From positions 53,780-72,694 of the forward strand of contig DBRH01000015.1 of the NCBI GenBank assembly GCA_002305955.1: 18,915 nt of DNA, given 5' to 3'. The stretch comes from Kosmotogaceae bacterium UBA1373 (GTDB lineage: Bacteria; Thermotogota; Thermotogae; Petrotogales; Kosmotogaceae). Position numbers and translations under genes: made by a program. The notes beneath the pieces were generated by a model that saw nothing but the letters and a program-made list of their open reading frames with translations, was not told the origin of the DNA and made no database searches. Positions 7,725-15,358 of the stretch are shown here, one piece after another (position 1 is the stretch's first letter; each line of letters starts with the position of its first letter).

Positions 7725-7730
7725 TATATC

Positions 7731-7924
7731 AAGAAGAACAGGAAGACAAGAAGAACCCTTGCAACCCCCAAAGCTCAACCGGTCATTAACAACAAGACAA
7801 AGCACCTGAGCACCGCGATATGCACAGTCCACCATTACCCCCCAGGTTCTGGAACAGACGGACAGGCATGTTGAAACCCCCTGGAATATCCCGATTGATA
7901 GCCGCCGAAAGGCGGCTTTTTTTT
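7731..7924 (+). ncRNA. Candidate free-standing small RNA, about 194 nt
   Basis: The interval is bounded by the consensus promoter at 7696-7724 and the strong terminator at 7901-7924 and has no supported gene on the plus strand. The RNA would be rich in A and C, begin with a purine-rich segment carrying the direct repeat AAGAAGAAC (7731-7739 and 7748-7756), and contain C-runs near 7767 and 7838 and the self-complementary CCAGGTTCTGG (7841-7851). A 68-codon plus-strand frame starting at 7820 lacks a ribosome binding site and reads through the terminator into tex antisense, so it is not supported. I do not recognise the core sequence of SRP RNA, tmRNA or RNase P RNA. Size would fit 6S RNA, but I could not convince myself of the long 6S hairpin with its central bubble. 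Family unknown. Confidence 0.45.
7900..7924 (+). terminator. Intrinsic terminator of the candidate small RNA
   Basis: The stem GCCGCC (7901-7906), tetraloop GAAA and GGCGGC (7911-7916) are followed by eight T residues (7917-7924). A7900 can pair with T7917. The U-tract is only on the plus-strand side, so it serves rightward transcription; tex, which converges from the right, lacks a U-tract here. Confidence 0.88.
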
Positions 7925-7943
7925 ATTGTATTGGCATTGTTTT

Positions 7944-10082
7944 CTACACCAGCAGCTCGAGCCCGATCCGCATTCTCTGCAGGTCAACCTCGACAATCTT
8001 CACTTTCACTATCTGGCCGACACTGAGTACCTCTAGAGGATCTCTGACCCTGTTACCCATCCTGCTTTTGTGGATGAGACCGTCCTGCTTCACACCTATA
8101 TCGACGAAGGCTCCGAAATCCACCACGTTTCTCACAGTTCCCTCCAGCTCCATTCCAGAGGCGAGGTCTTCCATGGTCAGAACGTCGGTTCTCAAAAGAG
8201 GTTGAGGAAGCTCTTCCCTGGGGTCCAGTCCGGGTTTTTTGAGCATGCCGATGACCTCTCTGACTGTTATCGGATTGAAGTCCTTCTCTTTCGAAAAATC
8301 TTCGACATCTATTGCCGCGAGTCTTTCGGGTAACTCAAGGCGCTTTTCGAAAAGCTCTACGGAAGGGACGCCGATCTTATCCAGCAGTTCTATGGCGACC
8401 GCATAACTTTCGGGGTGGACGGTTGTTCCGTCGAAAGGCTCATCGCCGTTTACGATCCGGCAAAAACCGGCCGCCTGTTCGAAGGCTTTAGGACCGAGAC
8501 CGGTAACTTTCATTAGATCCTTCCTGTTTTTAAAAGGACCGTTTTCGGATCTGTACTTGACTATGCTCGAGGCGACCTTCGGGCCGAGACCGGAGATGTA
8601 TTTCAGTAGATGCTCCGAGGCCGTGTTGAGATTGACACCGACCATATTCACGACCGACTCCACTTCTCTGTCCAGGGCTTTCTTGAGTTCCGATTGGTTC
8701 ACATCGTGCTGGTACATGCCGACCCCTATCGCTTCGGGCGGTATCTTCACATACTCGGCAAGTGGGTCCTGCACTCGCCTGGCGATGGATATCGCGCCCC
8801 GGGTGGTCACGTCCTGATCGGGAAATTCTTCGATGGCCACTTTCGAGGCAGAATAAACGGAGGCTCCCGATTCTGTGGTAATCATGTATTTTATGGCCAG
8901 TCCGTGTTCTTTTATGAGTCTGCTCACAAACTGCTCCGTCTCTCTTGAACCCGTTCCGTTTCCTATGGATATGAGCTCCACCCCGAGAAGGTTGGCCGCC
9001 TGAACGACCTTCATGGCCGAGCCGGCGTAATCGTTCTGCGGCGGAGTCGGAAAAATCACATCGTGGTAGAGCAGCGCGCCATCCCTGCCTATAACGGCCA
9101 GCTTACAGCCGGTGCGGTAACCGGGGTCGATTCCCATAACGACTTTTTCTCCCAGGGGAGGTTGAAGAAAGAGATCTCTGAGGTTTCTGGCGAAGACGTG
9201 TATGGCCCTTTCTTCGGCTTCTTCACGTATCTGTGTCCTTACTTCTCTCTCTATCGAAGGAAAGAGGAGCCGTGAGAAGGAATCGATGGCCGCCTCTTCC
9301 AGTTCGCTGTAATAGGCCAGAGAGTCGATCCAGCCCGCCGCTCTCTTCAGAGCCGGCAGTATGTCGAAAGGAAGCTCGAGATGCACTTTGAGAATCTCTT
9401 CGCGTTCGCCTCTGAAGAGCGCCATAACCCTGTGTGCCGCCAGACGATTTATCGGCTGGGAAAAGTCGTAGTAATCCCTGTACACCGAGCGTTCGTCTTC
9501 CGCGTCGGTCTTTTCGCTCTTTATAATCCCTTTGGTTTTCAGTTCGCTCCTGACTCGCTCCCTTATCACTATATCCTGGGCGAATTCCTCGGCCAGGATA
9601 TCGCGCGCGCCTTCCAGGGCCTCTTCGACCGTCGCCACTTCGAGTTCGGCGTTTACGAAACCGACTATGAAGCCGTCGTCTCTTTTCCTCGCGGTTTTGA
9701 GGAAGTCGGCCAGCGATTGGAGTTGCTTTTCCCTGGCTTTGTCGGCCCTGGTTTTTTTCCTGGACTTGTAAGGCAGGTAGAGATCTTCGACGACCTGGAG
9801 AGTGCCGGCCTCCACTATTCTGTTTTTGAGTTCGTCGGTAAGCTTTCCCTTCTCCTCTATCAGGCGAAGGACCTCTTCCTTTCTGGCCTGAAGCTTTTTC
9901 ATATACTCCAGCGTGTCGGCTATGTCTCTTAGCTGTATCTCGTTGAGTTCGCCCGTCTTTTCCTTTCTGTATCTGGCTATGAAAGGGATGGTCTTCCCGT
10001 CTTCAAGAAGCTCGATGGCGTTCTCTACTTTCCAGGCGGGAAGACCGAGCGATCGTGCTATATCCAGAACCATTTCACTCAT
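7944..10082 (-). CDS. tex: Tex-family S1 RNA-binding protein
   Basis: A 712-residue cytoplasmic protein, complete and of normal length for the Tex (toxin expression/transcription accessory) family. Domains in order: helical Tex N-terminal domain (about 1-190, including GKTIPFIARYRKEKTGELNE), YqgF/RNase H-like domain (about 313-440, starting VVMGIDPGYRTGCKLAVIG with Asp319), paired helix-hairpin-helix motifs (about 484-545: YISGLGPKVASSIVKYR and KVTGLGPKAFEQAAGF), and a C-terminal S1 domain (about 642-712: GTVRNVVDFGAFVDIGVKQD). Tex binds nucleic acid, prefers RNA and acts in transcription; a direct physiological role in this organism is not shown. The ATG at 10082 has GGAGGT eight bases upstream and overlaps the stop of the pyruvate-kinase-like gene by 8 bp, indicating translational coupling. 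Confidence 0.97.
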   Translation of the reverse strand: MSEMVLDIARSLGLPAWKVENAIELLEDGKTIPFIARYRKEKTGELNEIQLRDIADTLEYMKKLQARKEEVLRLIEEKGKLTDELKNRIVEAGTLQVVEDLYLPYKSRKKTRADKAREKQLQSLADFLKTARKRDDGFIVGFVNAELEVATVEEALEGARDILAEEFAQDIVIRERVRSELKTKGIIKSEKTDAEDERSVYRDYYDFSQPINRLAAHRVMALFRGEREEILKVHLELPFDILPALKRAAGWIDSLAYYSELEEAAIDSFSRLLFPSIEREVRTQIREEAEERAIHVFARNLRDLFLQPPLGEKVVMGIDPGYRTGCKLAVIGRDGALLYHDVIFPTPPQNDYAGSAMKVVQAANLLGVELISIGNGTGSRETEQFVSRLIKEHGLAIKYMITTESGASVYSASKVAIEEFPDQDVTTRGAISIARRVQDPLAEYVKIPPEAIGVGMYQHDVNQSELKKALDREVESVVNMVGVNLNTASEHLLKYISGLGPKVASSIVKYRSENGPFKNRKDLMKVTGLGPKAFEQAAGFCRIVNGDEPFDGTTVHPESYAVAIELLDKIGVPSVELFEKRLELPERLAAIDVEDFSKEKDFNPITVREVIGMLKKPGLDPREELPQPLLRTDVLTMEDLASGMELEGTVRNVVDFGAFVDIGVKQDGLIHKSRMGNRVRDPLEVLSVGQIVKVKIVEVDLQRMRIGLELLV

Positions 10083-11019
10083 CGGAAGTAACCTCCAGAA
10101 CTGTCTTTATAGTCTCGATCGGAAAGGAGCCGTAAGCGGTCTCGTTGGAGAGAACAACTCCGGCATAACCACTCTCCTTAATATCTACGAGGTGACAGAT
10201 CTCGCTCCGCGTGGCGCAGGGATGATCCACCATGTGCTCGAGCACCTCGCCGGCCATCAGGACCGGTCTGTTGAGTCTTTCGATATTTCTGGTGAAGAAC
10301 CTGTAGAAATCAACCAACCCCCTCGTACCGAGCTGGGCCCCGAGATCTCCCCTGCAAAACCAGATTTCGTCGCTGGCCTTTGCTATATCCTCAATCCTGT
10401 CGAAAGGGAGCTCGCGCTCTATCTTTGAAGCGACAGGTCTTTGAGACAGTTCCTTGAGCTCGGCAACCTCGCATGATGAAGAGACGAAGGACAGTGCGTA
10501 CCTTATAAAGCCGTACTTTTTGCTGAGCGTTACTATCTCTGCATCTCTTGATGAAAGCTCTATCTGGTTGACAGGATGGGGAGATATATTCATTCCTTTG
10601 GCAGCCCTGATTGTACCGCCTCTCAGAACCAGCGCCCTCGCGTATTCGGACTCTGCCTTCAATACCTCTAGCTCGATTCTGCCGTCTTCTATCGAGACCC
10701 TCATCCCCGCAGAAAGATACGACAGGGCTCGAGGGTCTATCGAAATCGTTTTCAGTGCCGAATCCGAGCTTCCTAAAACCACCTGCTCGCCCGTCTTGAT
10801 CTCGAACTCCGGCTGATTGCGCGAAAGTCTGAACTTTGCGCCCTGAAGGTCTAGATAAAGAGGAAGCGAACAGTTGCGGTTGTAGTACTCAAGAAAGGAT
10901 TCGAGTTCACCCAGATCGCAATGGGAAGAGTTGAACCTAATTGCACTGGCCTGCATCATTTCGACGGATTTGAGGAGCTTCCTGTTCTTCACGGTAGCCA
11001 CGATAGAGAATTTGGTCAT
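10075..11019 (-). CDS. Pyruvate-kinase-like protein lacking the C domain
   Basis: A 314-residue protein with clear but degenerate similarity to pyruvate kinase. Numbering from the ATG: IVATVKNRK (7-15) corresponds to the usual start of the barrel, RFNSSH (28-33) to RLNFSHG, LDLQGAKFR (56-64) to LDTKGPEIR, and the B-domain trace DGRIELEV and GGTIRAAKGMNISP is present. The catalytic lysine and metal ligands are kept in ASKIE (K199, E201) and CRGDLG (D225), and SNETAYG matches SGETAKG. The active-site threonine of the usual ATQMLE motif is replaced (AGEVLE, Gly257). The protein ends where the A domain ends; the approximately 130-residue C-terminal allosteric/tetramer domain is missing. True pyruvate kinases are about 470 residues or longer. 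The ATG at 11019 has AGAGGTGAT upstream; the TTG frame start at 11052 has none. It overlaps tex by 8 bp. Function uncertain: divergent kinase, pyruvate/PEP enzyme or binding protein. Confidence 0.85.
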   Translation of the reverse strand: MTKFSIVATVKNRKLLKSVEMMQASAIRFNSSHCDLGELESFLEYYNRNCSLPLYLDLQGAKFRLSRNQPEFEIKTGEQVVLGSSDSALKTISIDPRALSYLSAGMRVSIEDGRIELEVLKAESEYARALVLRGGTIRAAKGMNISPHPVNQIELSSRDAEIVTLSKKYGFIRYALSFVSSSCEVAELKELSQRPVASKIERELPFDRIEDIAKASDEIWFCRGDLGAQLGTRGLVDFYRFFTRNIERLNRPVLMAGEVLEHMVDHPCATRSEICHLVDIKESGYAGVVLSNETAYGSFPIETIKTVLEVTSDE

Positions 11020-11038
11020 ATCGATCACCTCTAGAAAG

Positions 11039-11047
11039 ATTATAACA
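11039..11047 (-). promoter_or_regulatory. Extended -10 promoter for the pyruvate-kinase-like/tex pair
   Basis: On the minus strand TGTTATAAT reads as an extended -10 (TG at 11046-11047, TATAAT at 11039-11044), 20 bases upstream of the pyruvate-kinase-like start and just after the peptidase stop codon at 11049-11051. No good -35 is seen. It would let these two genes be transcribed independently of the peptidase. Confidence 0.4.
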
Positions 11048-11048
11048 G

Positions 11049-13022
11049 TCAACCTGGAGAAAGAGCGTCTGTCATCTTGAAGGATCCCTCCAGCGGTTCG
11101 CCCAGGAGATAATGACTGAACCAGGCGAGGTTTTGCGTCATTATGGCCCTGTGAAGACCGGGTTTAACGGTGTTGTGTCCCATGTCTTTGTAGATAACCA
11201 GTCTTACTGGCACATTCATCTCTCTCAGACCCTGGTAAAGCTCGAAGGCGTTAGGCGTCGGAACTCTGGTGTCGGAATCGCCGTGCTGTATGAGCGTGGG
11301 GGTAGAAGCGTTCTTAATGTAAGAAATGGGCGATGTCAGCTCGTATATCTTAGGATCTTCCCAGGGATTGTTCCCGAGGTAGCGATGGCAGAATTGATGA
11401 ATGTCGGTGTTGACGTGGTAGGTCATCCAGTTGGATATACCCGCTCCCACGGAGGCGGCTTTGAATCTCTTTCCATAAGTTGCGCAGAAGGCCGAGATGT
11501 AGCCTCCCTGGCTCCAGCCCATAACTCCGAGACGGTCTCCGTTCACCAGCCCTCTTTCTATGAGCGAATCGACGCCGCTCACAACGTCTTCGTAATCACC
11601 TATCCCGAGGTTCCTGTAATTCAATTTCCTGAAGTCTCTTCCGTAGCCTTCGCTTCCGCGGTAGTTGGGCTCCAGTACCAGCACTCCTCTGGATACCAGC
11701 TGCTCGATAGGATAATAGCTGCTCGTTATCCTCGCGGCAAGAGCCGTCCAGGTCGGTCCTCCGTGAACCAGCACAACGAGAGGGTATTTCCTGGAACTGT
11801 CGAAATCGGTGGGAAGGTTCAAAACACCGTGGATCTCAGTACCGTCGCAACTCTTCCAGGAGAGTCTTTCCTTCCGTACCCTTTCCCTTCGGGGATGTAT
11901 AGACGCGATATCTGTTATTTTTCTTCCGTCGAGATAGATCTCGGGAGATTCAAAAATGCCGGCCATGACGATGGCCAGTCGTTTTCCATCCGGAGTGACG
12001 CTTGAGGCCATTACCATCTGATCCTCATCCGTCAGGCCTTCCAGATGGCCTTCCTCATCGAGCAGTCCCAGGCGAATCGTACAGTCCTCGATCCAGTTCA
12101 CGAAGAAACCCTTCTCCGTCCAGGCAACCGGTTCGATGTTAAGGTCCTGTCCCACACTCAACCGCCTTTTCGAAAGATCGGAAAGATCTACGATCTCGAC
12201 CACTCCGTTATCCATCCAGGGGTCGTCTCCGGCAGGTACCACACAGGCCAGTCTCTTCGAGTCGCCGGAGAAGAGACAGCCCCTCGGGTGAGCCAGCGGT
12301 AGCTCTTTCAGTTCTCTTTCTTCGTTCATGAGAAAAACCTTCGCGCTATCGAAATCGTTGTAATCGCTCGTGGGTGGTGCCAGAAGTGCGATGTAATTTC
12401 CGTCGGGAGATAGAGAGATCGAAGAGATATGAAACTCCTTGCCGTCCGTCAACTTATCGAAGAGAGCTTCTTCGCAGCGCATATCTCTGGGTAATTCGAA
12501 CCTTGCCGAATATTTTTTCATGGCGCGCGAGAGATGGACGAAATACAGCGAGCTGTTCTTCGTCTCTTCGTCTATGTATTCGAACTCTCCGTAGCTTTCC
12601 TTTCTCTTTTTCAGTTCTTCGCTCTCCGGAGAGGCGGCTACGAGAAAGAGTCCGTCATTTTTCTGACTCCACTTCATCTGACTGATCTCCTGTTCGAAGG
12701 TGAGTAACTTGTAGGAACGTTTCAGTTCGAAATCGAAGATCATCAGATCGTTCTTGTTTTCCTCACCGGTTTTCTGGAGAAAGACAAGCCTCTTCGAATC
12801 GGGCGACCAATCGGGAAGAGAGCAATCGAACTCATCGTTCGAGACGTGTAACGCCGTCTCGCTTTCCGCATCGTAAACCACAACCGTTCGCATGTACTTG
12901 TTTCCGTCCCAATCGGTGCGCCTGAGCGTGTAGGCCAGCTTTTTGCCGTCGGGTGAAATCACCGTACCGTTGACCAGAGGAAGCGAGAGCTGCTCTTCGA
13001 CTGTCAGGTATCTCTGGCTCAA
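11049..13022 (-). CDS. S9-family serine peptidase (acylaminoacyl-peptidase/prolyl-oligopeptidase type)
   Basis: A 657-residue peptidase with no signal peptide, probably cytoplasmic, acting on short peptides or acylated peptides. Numbering from the TTG start: residues up to about 375 form a beta-propeller with repeated blade signatures (SPDGKKLAYTL, WSPDSKRLVFL, SPDGNYIALLAP, TPDGKRLAIVMAG). The alpha/beta-hydrolase domain follows, with the oxyanion-side HGGP (420-423), the nucleophile in GWSQGGY (Ser504), the acid in HGDSDTRVP (Asp584) and the histidine in DMGHN (His616). The length is normal. The start is taken as the TTG at 13022 because GGGAGGG lies eight bases upstream; the frame opens further upstream, but that part covers the promoter. 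An ATG nearer the ribosome site is out of frame and hits a stop at once. Confidence 0.93.
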   Translation of the reverse strand: MSQRYLTVEEQLSLPLVNGTVISPDGKKLAYTLRRTDWDGNKYMRTVVVYDAESETALHVSNDEFDCSLPDWSPDSKRLVFLQKTGEENKNDLMIFDFELKRSYKLLTFEQEISQMKWSQKNDGLFLVAASPESEELKKRKESYGEFEYIDEETKNSSLYFVHLSRAMKKYSARFELPRDMRCEEALFDKLTDGKEFHISSISLSPDGNYIALLAPPTSDYNDFDSAKVFLMNEERELKELPLAHPRGCLFSGDSKRLACVVPAGDDPWMDNGVVEIVDLSDLSKRRLSVGQDLNIEPVAWTEKGFFVNWIEDCTIRLGLLDEEGHLEGLTDEDQMVMASSVTPDGKRLAIVMAGIFESPEIYLDGRKITDIASIHPRRERVRKERLSWKSCDGTEIHGVLNLPTDFDSSRKYPLVVLVHGGPTWTALAARITSSYYPIEQLVSRGVLVLEPNYRGSEGYGRDFRKLNYRNLGIGDYEDVVSGVDSLIERGLVNGDRLGVMGWSQGGYISAFCATYGKRFKAASVGAGISNWMTYHVNTDIHQFCHRYLGNNPWEDPKIYELTSPISYIKNASTPTLIQHGDSDTRVPTPNAFELYQGLREMNVPVRLVIYKDMGHNTVKPGLHRAIMTQNLAWFSHYLLGEPLEGSFKMTDALSPG

Positions 13023-13055
13023 ATCATATCCCTCCCAAAATAAAAGTGCCAATAT

Positions 13056-13085
13056 AGTATAACCCGCACCGAAGGAGTAAAACAA
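13056..13085 (-). promoter_or_regulatory. Probable promoter of the S9 peptidase
   Basis: On the minus strand, TTGTTT (13080-13085), an 18-base spacer and TATACT (13056-13061) lie about 34 bases upstream of the TTG start. TATATT, slightly downstream, is an alternative -10. Confidence 0.5.
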
Positions 13086-13118
13086 ACCGCGTAATTTGCG
13101 AAGATCCAGACCTGTTTG

Positions 13119-13127
13119 TGGTATAAA
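13119..13127 (+). promoter_or_regulatory. Extended -10 promoter of the small lipoprotein gene
   Basis: TGGTATAAA (TG at 13119-13120, TATAAA at 13122-13127) lies 18 bases before the start codon at 13145, divergent from the peptidase promoter. No -35 with correct spacing is visible. Confidence 0.45.
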
Positions 13128-13144
13128 CTTATCAGGGTGGTGGG

Positions 13145-13528
13145 ATGATGATTAAGAGACGCTTATCGATTCTTGGACTTCTCTCTTTGGTTCTGTGCCT
13201 GTTTCTTTCTGGATGCCTATCACGGAAGTTTCCAGTGATGTCCGGCCTGTGGGATCTAGAGATGATATCGGAGGAATATACCGGCAACGGCCATTTCGAA
13301 ATAACCAGGCATTACGGCTACAATTTCAGCGGTCTTTTTTGTGAGGGCGGTCGTCCGTGCCGGGAGCTTTTCGGATTGCTCTTCGACGGTGGAAAAGTTT
13401 CTATCTACACATGGATCGACGATAAAAGCATCGATTTCAACGGCGAGATCTCGAAAGACAACATGTCGGGAACCTTCATAATTCACTCCACGCAGGAGGA
13501 AGGCACCTGGACAGCATCAAAGCAATGA
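13145..13528 (+). CDS. Small lipoprotein of unknown function
   Basis: A 127-residue protein with a lipoprotein signal: KRR at the N-terminus, a leucine-rich core and the lipobox LSGC (cysteine at about 24), so the mature protein is predicted to be lipid-anchored outside the inner membrane. The mature part of about 100 residues contains GLWDLEMISEEYTGNGHFEI, then FNGEISKDNMSGTFIIHSTQEEGTWTASK. The pattern of a short beta-strand protein ending in a G-T-F/G-T-W motif resembles small lipocalin-like or META-like 'hypothetical lipoproteins' that compare treated and untreated states, but I do not recognise a named family. ATG at 13145 or 13148, after GGTGGTGGG. Stands alone and converges on the phosphate transporter gene. 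Confidence 0.8.
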   Translation: MMIKRRLSILGLLSLVLCLFLSGCLSRKFPVMSGLWDLEMISEEYTGNGHFEITRHYGYNFSGLFCEGGRPCRELFGLLFDGGKVSIYTWIDDKSIDFNGEISKDNMSGTFIIHSTQEEGTWTASKQ

Positions 13529-13579
13529 GCGAGTCCCTTTCTTTTGAAAAATCCAGTCGGTCAGAAAGGCTAGCTCGCT
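13528..13579. terminator. Two-part hairpin between convergent genes
   Basis: An outer stem AGCGAG (13528-13533) with CTCGCT (13574-13579) and an inner stem CCTTTCT (13536-13542) with AGAAAGG (13563-13569) fill the space between the lipoprotein stop and the phosphate transporter stop. It is suited to both directions but has no clear U-tract, so it may be a weak shared terminator or an mRNA end stabiliser. Confidence 0.4.
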
Positions 13580-13580
13580 A

Positions 13581-14516
13581 TTAGAAGATCTTGATAACAA
13601 AATCAAGCAGAAGACAGAGGAAAAAGGATAAGAGTCCGGCAACGAGCGGGGTCTGTACCCATCCCAGCGCTATTTTCTTCAGAATCTTCAGATTCACGTC
13701 TTTCGTGCCTCCGGCGAATCCCGCTCCGATGACAGCCCCGACTATCGCCTGAGAGGTGGAAGCCGGTATGCCCAGCAGGGTGAACATCCACACGACCGAC
13801 GACATGGAAAGCACGGCGATTACGGCGGCGAAGTGATCGAGGCTGATGATCTGTTTTCCCACCGTGTACATGACGCGCTTGCCGAAAGTTATCACGCCAA
13901 GACCTATGCTTATGCCTCCCATCAGCACGGCGACATTGGTCGGAATTATTCCTGCGAAAGGACCGATAACGTTCGCTACGTCATTTGCCCCGAGCGCGAA
14001 GGAACCGTACGCTCCTATGGCGATGGCACCGATTTTTAAAGCGAGATTCTGTGTCGGTATGGTCTTTATCTTTGCAAAGAAGATCGATGTTATTCGGTAC
14101 AGAAAGAAGCCGCCCACGGCGGCCCCGACAGGAGTGACCACCCAGCAAACCACGATTTTCAGAAATATTGACCAGTCGGCCGTTCCCTGGAACATTCCGA
14201 CACCGAAGATAGCTCCCATCATAGCCTGTGAAGAGGAGACTGGAATGCTCAGAAGAGTCATGATCGTCATCGTCAGAGCCGCTGCAATAGTTCCGGTGAC
14301 GGCTGTAAAGACGGTTTGCGAACTGAGGCTGGAGATAGTCTCAAGAACTCTAGAGCCGGCGAAGACCGCGCCTATGAGTATGAATATCACGGATGAAGCG
14401 ACCGCAACCTTGAACTTAACAAGACCCGATGCCACGGCCGTACCATAAACGTTGGCTGCGTCGTTCGCCCCCAGTGCCCATCCGAAAAATACCGCCGAAA
14501 CTACTGCAAGAAACAC
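13581..14516 (-). CDS. Inorganic phosphate transporter, PiT family
   Basis: A 311-residue, highly hydrophobic inner-membrane protein of the PiT family, which imports phosphate (or metal-phosphate) using the proton or sodium gradient. Both copies of the family signature are present: GWALGANDAANVYGTAVASG in the first half and ALGANDVANVIGPFAGII in the second. Two IPVSSSQA/IPASTSQA motifs mark the second conserved element of each inverted repeat. The length is at the short end of bacterial PiT proteins. The GTG at 14516 is chosen because GGAGG lies six bases upstream; the reading frame opens at a TTG at 14552 with only a weak site. PiT genes often neighbour a PhoU-like (DUF47) gene; none is present here. 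Confidence 0.9.
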   Translation of the reverse strand: MFLAVVSAVFFGWALGANDAANVYGTAVASGLVKFKVAVASSVIFILIGAVFAGSRVLETISSLSSQTVFTAVTGTIAAALTMTIMTLLSIPVSSSQAMMGAIFGVGMFQGTADWSIFLKIVVCWVVTPVGAAVGGFFLYRITSIFFAKIKTIPTQNLALKIGAIAIGAYGSFALGANDVANVIGPFAGIIPTNVAVLMGGISIGLGVITFGKRVMYTVGKQIISLDHFAAVIAVLSMSSVVWMFTLLGIPASTSQAIVGAVIGAGFAGGTKDVNLKILKKIALGWVQTPLVAGLLSFFLCLLLDFVIKIF

Positions 14517-14585
14517 ATCAAGCCTCCAGATAAGGGAAAATACGATCTCCAAACAATCCTATAATTAAGATATTAGGTGATCTTT

Positions 14586-14610
14586 ATGCGAATGTTTTCC
14601 CAGTTCGCAT
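14586..14610. repeat. Inverted repeat upstream of the phosphate transporter
   Basis: ATGCGAA (14586-14592) and TTCGCAT (14604-14610) are perfect complements around an 11-base centre, 70 to 95 bases upstream of the GTG start of the PiT gene. It may be an operator or a leader hairpin. The rest of the interval to 14832 shows no gene. Confidence 0.35.
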
Positions 14611-14832
14611 TGGAGATATGTTTCTAATATGCAAGCTAAACTTATCAATCGAAGATAAAACCAGTCGATATTTAGATCCAAGAAGCCTTCTCTGGAAAAT
14701 GGAAGGAGTCCCCGGGTAGATTGACGTTCCGTGAGACCTGCACAGAATTCTCTGGCAATGGAACTAACAGTCTGAAAAACCAGATCGTTTTTTGTATTGT
14801 GGACTTACAATGAACATTAGGGGGTGAGACCT

Positions 14833-15336
14833 ATGAAGAATGCCATCCTTGTACTTTGCCTTTTGCTGGTTACTTCACTTTCGTTTGGAAGCCTTTCTCT
14901 CGGATTAATCAATGTTGCCGCGCAAACCGAATCTCTTTCGAATACTCCTCTTTCCGGATTTGTTGGAATAGACGTGCTTGGAATTGACTTGCGGTATGAT
15001 TTTGGACCTCTGTCTTTTGGAATAGCAACTCCGTTTCTTATGTTTACTCTTTCGGAAGACACCGGAGTAAAGTCTTCATTCATGATTCCCGGAATTGCCT
15101 GGTACGGTTATGTTGGACTGAAACTCGATCTCGGCGCTTTTTATGTTAGAGGAGATATCGGCCACACGTTCGCTTTTGGAGAGCAGTCACAGCTGGGTTT
15201 TTCGCCTCTCAGACTTGGAGTTGGGATGGATTTTAGTCCCGGTTATTACATAGAGCTCAACGTAGATCTTATTCTACAAAAAATCAATGAGACTGTCGGT
15301 AAGATCTTCGATTTTAAAATAGGCTACAGATTCTAA
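14833..15336 (+). CDS. Probable small outer-membrane beta-barrel protein
   Basis: A 167-residue secreted protein. Residues 1 to about 19 form a signal peptide (MKNAILVLCLLLVTSLSFG). The mature part alternates hydrophobic and polar residues in short strands rich in Gly, Tyr and Phe (IDLRYDFGPLSFGIATPFLM, YVGLKLDLGAFYVRGDIGHT, YIELNVDLILQK) and ends in KIFDFKIGYRF, with a terminal Phe as in outer-membrane barrel targeting signals. About eight strands would fit. This fits small outer-membrane or toga barrel proteins; it is a structural inference and no specific function can be given. The ATG at 14833 follows GGGGGTGAG. A weak TACAAT -10 (14806-14811) lies upstream. The next gene starts 22 bp after its stop, probably in the same transcript. 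Confidence 0.75.
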   Translation: MKNAILVLCLLLVTSLSFGSLSLGLINVAAQTESLSNTPLSGFVGIDVLGIDLRYDFGPLSFGIATPFLMFTLSEDTGVKSSFMIPGIAWYGYVGLKLDLGAFYVRGDIGHTFAFGEQSQLGFSPLRLGVGMDFSPGYYIELNVDLILQKINETVGKIFDFKIGYRF

Positions 15337-15358
15337 GAGAAAAAAGGGGTGTTTGAAG

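Noticed and set aside
7707..7832. Minus-strand mini-gene of about 41 codons starting with GGGGGGTAATG opposite the candidate small RNA
   Set aside because: A G-run precedes an ATG, but the product is not recognisable and it has no promoter on that strand; the plus-strand promoter and terminator explain the interval better.
7820..8026. 68-codon frame inside the candidate small RNA
   Set aside because: It lacks a ribosome binding site, reads through the terminator and continues as antisense of tex.
9381..9932. Plus-strand open frame of 183 codons inside tex, and similar ones at 11112-12005 and 17097-17993
   Set aside because: They are antisense shadows of well-supported genes (tex, S9 peptidase, TraB-like) caused by codon bias; none has a start signal or recognisable product.
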